NCBI GenBank assembly: GCA_016288655.1
Contig: JAEEKX010000014.1
Coordinates: 1-47,727, forward strand
DNA: 47,727 nt
DNA from: Bacteroidales bacterium
GTDB taxonomy: Bacteria > Bacteroidota > Bacteroidia > Bacteroidales > WCHB1-69
Direction of reading: 5' to 3'
A program made the position numbers and the translations under genes. Numbering within the stretch: position 1 is the stretch's first letter; each line of letters opens with the position of its first letter. Shown one piece after another: positions 43,519 to 47,727 of this stretch. Below the pieces are notes generated by a model, which was not told the DNA's origin, did no database searches, and worked only from the letters and a program-made list of their open reading frames with translations.

Positions 43519-45377
43519 AAATCCAAATAGGTTTGATATAACAACTGAAGGTAGGCCTTCGCGTTCACTTTCTCTCGTTCCATCTGCGTGTAGTCCTCGA
43601 TGGTGCACCGGTAGTAGCCCTCCCGGCCATGGTGGTAGCTGAAGGAGCCGTCGGGCGTGATCCATCCGATACCCAACTGGTTGAGGAACGGCGCAAACTG
43701 ATGGGTGTATGGGTTGAAAATGTCGTTGCTCCAGCGGAAGTCAGAAGCGTCAAGGTCGAGTTGGTGCAGCAACGTCAAGGGTAGATCGATGTAACTGCAC
43801 AGTTTGTCTATTTGCTTGCCGCGCCACTCCTCTTTCAGTGCGCCGCCGATCCATAACATCGGAATATGTTGGTAGCCGGCGTCGTGGTAGTCCCACTGTT
43901 TGTAGGTTTCGTGACTGTGGTCGGCCACGAGGATGAAAAGCGTGTGGTCGTACCACCCTTCCTTCTTCGCCTTGGCAAAATACTGAACCAGAGCGTAGTC
44001 CGAGTATTTGGCGGAGTTGAGGTAGCCCAACTGCGGCACGTCCCAGTCGAGGGTGCCGGCGGTGGTGGGCACGTCGTAAGGCGAGTGACTGCTTGCCGTG
44101 AAGAGGGTGGAGAAAAAGGGCTGTTTCTCCGTGTGCAGTTCCGCCAGCTGGCGGGCTAACGTGTATTCGTCGTGGATGGAGAGTTTCCCGTGCGGGGTGC
44201 CGCTCGGGAAGTCGTCCTCATCGATGATGCGCTGGTATTGCATGCTCATCAGGTAGGCCCGCAGATTGCCGTAGGTGAGGTCGCCGCCGAAGTAGAAAGA
44301 GGAGGTGTATCCATTGTCGTTCAGTACTTTAGTAATACTGGGCAGCCCGTGGTATTTCTCGAAATTGTCGGTCACCACATTCACGGGAATGGGCGGAAAT
44401 CCGCTCAGCATGGCCGAGATGCCCTCCTGCGAGCGGCGTCCGGCGGCATAGACCTGCGTGAACAGAATGCCCTCCTTCTCCAACTCGCGGAAGCCGGGGG
44501 TGATGCCCGCGCGACCACCTAAACTCTCCACTAAGTCGGCAGACCAACTCTCCATGAAAATCAACACGATGTTGGGCTTCTTCTCCTTCAAAACATGGAT
44601 GCAAGTATCTCTTTCACAAGAAAATAACTCTTTTACGACCCGTTTTGCCTTCTCGTCCGACATGCTCACATACGGATTCTCACTGTTGGTGCGCGCGAAA
44701 CGAAGCGTGCTCTTCAAGAGATGCCATTGCGTGTTCGTGGCGGCATCGTTCAAAACCTGGTTCTTGGAAAAATAGGCGTTGCTTTGCGAGATCGGAATGC
44801 CGGTCAGTTTACCGCGCATTCCCACAAAGATGAGGAAAAAACCAACGACTTCCAAAAGTGCTGTTTGCCAATAGAACTTCTTGATACTCTTGATAATAGG
44901 TTTTGCAAACCATTTGAAATAGAGCCAGATTGTGCCAAAAAATAGCAGAATAGCGATGATACCTCCGCCGACGAGTTGGAAGCCGGTGGCGGTGCGTATC
45001 ACCTCGCTCGGCTTTTTCAGATAGTACCAGATCCGATAGTTGAGTTTGGTGCTCCATTCGTCATAAAGAAACAGGTTGCCGAGGGCGGAAAGCACGATGA
45101 AGATGAGGAGTAGTATGGTGTAGCCATGCAGAATCCGTTCTATCCATTTGGAAGAAAAACAGAGTTCTAATGTAATGAGAATGAATGGGATAAGAAAACA
45201 GTACGCTAAAGCCGATAGGTCGAGATGCAGGGCATGAAGGTAGGTTGAGAGGATTTCGCCCCAGGGAGATTGGCCTACTTGGACATGATACGTTGCCAAA
45301 AACGCCGTTCTTTCGAGCGTGAAGAGGGTAAAGAGCAGCAGGAGGTATTTTCCGAGGCGGGCAAAGTAGGCTTTCAT
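43515..45377 (-). CDS. LTA synthase/sulfatase-family membrane transferase
   Basis: This 620-residue protein has five or so N-terminal TM segments (to about residue 190) and a C-terminal alkaline-phosphatase-like domain. LIFMESWSADLVESLGG holds the first metal ligands; AAGRRSQEGISAMLSGFPP has the nucleophile (Ser316, where LtaS has Thr); VADHSHETYKQWDYHDAGYQ-like residues VADHSHE and HIPMLW complete the site. Family members move phosphoglycerol or phosphoethanolamine to envelope glycans. In Gram-negatives the target is often a lipid or glycan in the periplasm. It is coupled to hydF, which is surprising. Confidence 0.88.
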   Translation of the reverse strand: MKAYFARLGKYLLLLFTLFTLERTAFLATYHVQVGQSPWGEILSTYLHALHLDLSALAYCFLIPFILITLELCFSSKWIERILHGYTILLLIFIVLSALGNLFLYDEWSTKLNYRIWYYLKKPSEVIRTATGFQLVGGGIIAILLFFGTIWLYFKWFAKPIIKSIKKFYWQTALLEVVGFFLIFVGMRGKLTGIPISQSNAYFSKNQVLNDAATNTQWHLLKSTLRFARTNSENPYVSMSDEKAKRVVKELFSCERDTCIHVLKEKKPNIVLIFMESWSADLVESLGGRAGITPGFRELEKEGILFTQVYAAGRRSQEGISAMLSGFPPIPVNVVTDNFEKYHGLPSITKVLNDNGYTSSFYFGGDLTYGNLRAYLMSMQYQRIIDEDDFPSGTPHGKLSIHDEYTLARQLAELHTEKQPFFSTLFTASSHSPYDVPTTAGTLDWDVPQLGYLNSAKYSDYALVQYFAKAKKEGWYDHTLFILVADHSHETYKQWDYHDAGYQHIPMLWIGGALKEEWRGKQIDKLCSYIDLPLTLLHQLDLDASDFRWSNDIFNPYTHQFAPFLNQLGIGWITPDGSFSYHHGREGYYRCTIEDYTQMEREKVNAKAYLQLLYQTYLDL

Positions 45378-45402
45378 CGTTGGTGGATTGGAAGGGAAAC
45401 GG

Positions 45403-46032
45403 TTACGGAGTGGCCGGGGAGAGGTGCCCGAAGGTGGCGTTTTCCGGAATAGGGTAGCGGCGTCCGTTCACCTCCATCAGATAGCGTTCGTCATCATAGA
45501 TGATGTTGATGCTTTCGAGGTTTAATCCCTTGATTTTTAATTTGTTGCCTTTCCGTTGGTAGGAGGTCTTGTTTTTGATGGGCTCGCTCCAGGCCTCGAC
45601 TTCAAAGGTAGCGATGGGCGGAATAATCTCTTTATCCGCTGATTTGACGGTGATGGTGCGGCGACCGAGGCACTTCTCCTGATAGATGTTTTCGAAATCG
45701 TCGGTGCCCTCCTCGTTGGGCTCGAAACTAAAAACTCCTTCAGCCAACAGCGTGTCGTCCGCCAGGATTTCCAAGCTGTCGGACAGTGCCGCCTTGGGCG
45801 TTTTCGTATTGGAAAGTTGCTTTCCGACAGCTGGGTTGACTTTGACCACCTCGTCCTCGGGGGCTTTCTCTTCCGTCGGTGCTGGCGGCGCCGTGACGTG
45901 TAGTTCGATGGGGAAATCCATCTTCCGTTCCACTAAGAAGAAGACGGTGGCAAAGACAAACGCCACCATAAGTCCGATGGAGAACCCTAACCAAAACTTG
46001 GATCTAACATGTTTGTTACCAGTTTCTTCCAT
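45403..46032 (-). CDS. Single-pass membrane protein of unknown function
   Basis: This 209-residue protein has a short cytoplasmic start, a TM helix at about 13-33 (WLGFSIGLMVAFVFATVFFL), a Pro/Glu-rich linker and a C-terminal beta domain (TITVKSADKE, NKLKIKGLNLESINIIYDDE). No family was recognised. It lies 3 bp after the YD-repeat gene and 25 bp before the LTA-synthase-like gene on the same strand, so it is probably co-transcribed with both. Confidence 0.6.
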   Translation of the reverse strand: MEETGNKHVRSKFWLGFSIGLMVAFVFATVFFLVERKMDFPIELHVTAPPAPTEEKAPEDEVVKVNPAVGKQLSNTKTPKAALSDSLEILADDTLLAEGVFSFEPNEEGTDDFENIYQEKCLGRRTITVKSADKEIIPPIATFEVEAWSEPIKNKTSYQRKGNKLKIKGLNLESINIIYDDERYLMEVNGRRYPIPENATFGHLSPATP

Positions 46033-46035
46033 GGC

Positions 46036-46941
46036 TTAATACCATTCGGTTTCGTATTTGAGAAATGCCGAGGAACGGTGAAAATCGGGGCGCACTTCGT
46101 CTTGGACGTAGTTCTTGACTTCCGCCATTTCGCCTCGCTCGCCATAAATGTACTCGGTCCAGGCAAGCAGATTCCCTTCCTTGTCGAAACGACTCGCTTT
46201 CACGCATTTGCCATCCTCATAGTCGTAGGTGGTGCGTTGGTACTTGTCCAAATCCTCATCCTCCTGTTCCACAAGGTTGCCGTCCTCATTGTAGGTGAAG
46301 TAACTCTTGGCGATCAGTTTTCCGTGGTAGTTGTAGGTGAGTTCCTTGACTTTCTGTCCGTTTCCGTCGTATTCATAGGTATAGGTGCGGCTATCCTTGT
46401 TCTGCACTTCCTCGTACAATGTTTTGACAATCAAGTTGTTGTCATTGTATTCATGGGAATGTCGGTACATGGGCTTTCCCTCTTCGTCGAAGTCGGTACG
46501 GCGGATCATCCTTCCGCACGGATCGTATTCGTAACTTTTTTCGGTGAAGTCAAAATCCTCTTCGGTGTAGGAGTCTTCACGGGCGAGCAGACCGTTTTCA
46601 TAGAGGTAGCGGGTGGCGTACTCCGGGGATCCTTCTCCGTAGAAGGTGCTCTTTTTCAGAATGTTGCCTGCATCGTCGTATTCGTAGCGGTCTTGCTGTA
46701 CGAGTTCGTTTTCTCCGTCGTATTGGGCGCTGGAGAGGATGCGGCCTTGCGGGTCGTACTCGTTCACAACGGCGGTCTCAAGTTCGTCTTCGCCAGAGAA
46801 CCGCTTTTCTGTCAGTACTTTGCCATCTTCGTTGAAGGTGGTTTCGGATTGCACGAACTCCTGTTCGGTCACGTCTTCGGCGCCATAGCCGGTGCGCAGG
46901 AAGGCGGTGAGGATGATGCGGGTGAATTTGGGTTTGGGCAT
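46036..46941 (-). CDS. YD/RHS-repeat-like protein without signal peptide
   Basis: This 301-residue protein is made of about ten tandem ~22-residue repeats of the form Y-x-Y-[DN]-x-x-G-[KNR]-[LIV] (VNEYDPQGRILS, YEYDDAGNILKK, YEYDPCGRMIRR, YEYDGNGQKVKE, FTYNEDGNLVEQ). These resemble YD repeats of RHS proteins, which form beta shells. There is no signal peptide, T9SS tail, toxin or core domain. It begins 3 bp after the pckA stop and is followed after 3 bp by the membrane protein gene. It is thus expected in the cytoplasm unless the start lies elsewhere. The acidic, repeat-only make-up is distinctive. Confidence 0.7.
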   Translation of the reverse strand: MPKPKFTRIILTAFLRTGYGAEDVTEQEFVQSETTFNEDGKVLTEKRFSGEDELETAVVNEYDPQGRILSSAQYDGENELVQQDRYEYDDAGNILKKSTFYGEGSPEYATRYLYENGLLAREDSYTEEDFDFTEKSYEYDPCGRMIRRTDFDEEGKPMYRHSHEYNDNNLIVKTLYEEVQNKDSRTYTYEYDGNGQKVKELTYNYHGKLIAKSYFTYNEDGNLVEQEDEDLDKYQRTTYDYEDGKCVKASRFDKEGNLLAWTEYIYGERGEMAEVKNYVQDEVRPDFHRSSAFLKYETEWY

Positions 46942-46944
46942 GGC

Positions 46945-47727
46945 TTAGAGGGTGGGGCCGGCGGCGACGAGGGCCTTGCCCTGCTCGGTGTCGGCGAAGT
47001 TTTCGAAATTCTTGATGAAGAAAGAGGCCAATTGGTTGGCGCTTTCGCGGTAGGCGTTCTTGTCGGCCCAGGCATTCTCAGGGTTCAACAGGTTGTCGTC
47101 GAGACCGTTGATGTGTTTGGGGACGAAGAGGTTGAAGGGCTTGACGAGGGTGGTCTCGCAATCGACGAGTTCGTTGTTGAGGATGGCGGAGATGATGGTG
47201 CGGGTGTCCTTGAGGGAGAAGCGCTGTCCGACGCCGTAGCCGCCGCCGGTCCAGCCGGTGTTGACGAGGTAGGCGGTGGCGTGGTGTTCGGTGAGTTTCT
47301 TGGCGAGTTCCTCGGCGTATTTGGTGGGGTGGAGCAGCAGGAAGGCGGCGCCGAAGCAGGAGGAGAAGGTGGGTTGTGGGGTGACGATGCCGCGTTCTGT
47401 GCCGGCGAGTTTGGCGGTGTAGCCGCTCAGGAAGTAGTACATGGTCTGTTCGCGGTTGAGCACGGAGACGGGGGGCAGCACGCCGAAGGCGTCGGCGGAG
47501 AGGAAGATGACCTTGCTGGGGTGGGTGCCGCGGGAGACGGGTTTCACGATGTTCTGGATGTGGTAGATGGGGTAGGAGACGCGGGTGTTCTCGGTCTTGG
47601 CGGCGCTGTCGAAGTCGATGTTGCCCTCCTCGTCGATGACGAGGTTCTCGAGGAGCGCGTCTCGTTTGATGGCGTTGTAGATGTCGGGTTCTTTTTCGGC
47701 GCTGAGGTTGATGCACTTGGCGTAGCA
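46945..47727 (-). CDS. pckA: Phosphoenolpyruvate carboxykinase (ATP), C-terminal part (5' end outside window)
   Basis: The last 260 residues of the ATP-type enzyme are present: [20 protein letters not shown] at the window edge, then [14 protein letters not shown] and [12 protein letters not shown], with [13 protein letters not shown] near the C-terminus, all family hallmarks. The enzyme interconverts oxaloacetate and PEP with ATP; in fermentative Bacteroidota it often runs toward oxaloacetate, making ATP and fixing CO2. The stop is 3 bp before the YD-repeat gene. Confidence 0.97.
   Translation of the reverse strand, partial: CYAKCINLSAEKEPDIYNAIKRDALLENLVIDEEGNIDFDSAAKTENTRVSYPIYHIQNIVKPVSRGTHPSKVIFLSADAFGVLPPVSVLNREQTMYYFLSGYTAKLAGTERGIVTPQPTFSSCFGAAFLLLHPTKYAEELAKKLTEHHATAYLVNTGWTGGGYGVGQRFSLKDTRTIISAILNNELVDCETTLVKPFNLFVPKHINGLDDNLLNPENAWADKNAYRESANQLASFFIKNFENFADTEQGKALVAAGPTL

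Noticed and set aside
47078-47716. A 212-codon minus-strand frame inside pckA
   Set aside because: Arg/His-rich shadow in another frame of pckA.

Overview
The window is a chromosomal segment of an anaerobic Bacteroidota bacterium, most likely an uncultured Bacteroidales member with moderately high GC. The evidence is: four secreted proteins with type IX secretion (T9SS) sorting domains (two type A, two type B); a BatA-type aerotolerance gene; a TamB and LTA-synthase-like envelope gene set; a GH97 glucosidase; ATP-type PEP carboxykinase; the [FeFe]-hydrogenase maturases HydE and HydF; and repeated Bacteroidota-type -7 promoter boxes (TAnnTTTG) in front of genes. No rRNA, tRNA, CRISPR array, integrase or transposase was seen.

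Layout. 1-4.4 kb: a truncated exported phosphodiesterase, then a small AT-rich MNT/HEPN toxin-antitoxin pair, then gcvP. The TA pair sits between two ~107-bp direct repeats, and the outer repeat carries a copy of the last codons of gcvP. 4.5-10.5 kb: a T9SS-A protein, a remnant of an M24 aminopeptidase C-terminus, an exported protein with two CPxCG...HH...C motifs, and a C10 cysteine protease with a duplicated Ig-like module and T9SS-A tail. 10.6-13.7 kb: hydE and a GH97 enzyme. 13.8-18.1 kb (minus strand): a small Lys/Glu-rich protein, a T9SS-B protein with an IgGFc-binding-like N-terminus, and a phosphate-selective-porin family protein.

18.1-25.6 kb: the most distinctive region. A divergent promoter region with regularly spaced TATGAC repeats separates the porin gene from a plus-strand run of pstS-pstC-pstA-pstB-like genes that continues after 6 bp into cysD-cysN-cysH, followed by a membrane-anchored AraC-type regulator. 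The transporter has unusual ligand-loop and ATPase motifs, so phosphate uptake is not assured and sulfate is a plausible cargo. CysH has the four cysteines of an iron-sulfur APS reductase, which fits the lack of an APS kinase.

25.7-33.9 kb (minus strand): a DUF4328 membrane protein, then, in transcription order, tamB, a single PAS-domain protein, a BatD-like membrane protein and a BatA-type vWA protein. 33.9-38.8 kb (plus strand): a compact operon tsaD-holA-SRPBCC-lptB-lnt ending in a strong bidirectional terminator. 38.9-47.7 kb (minus strand): in transcription order, pckA (cut by the window edge), a YD-repeat-like protein, a single-pass membrane protein, an LTA-synthase-family transferase, hydF, and a large CUB/fibronectin-III/PKD T9SS-B protein. 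Coordinates and motifs were read by eye; family names rest on recognised motifs, not on database searches.
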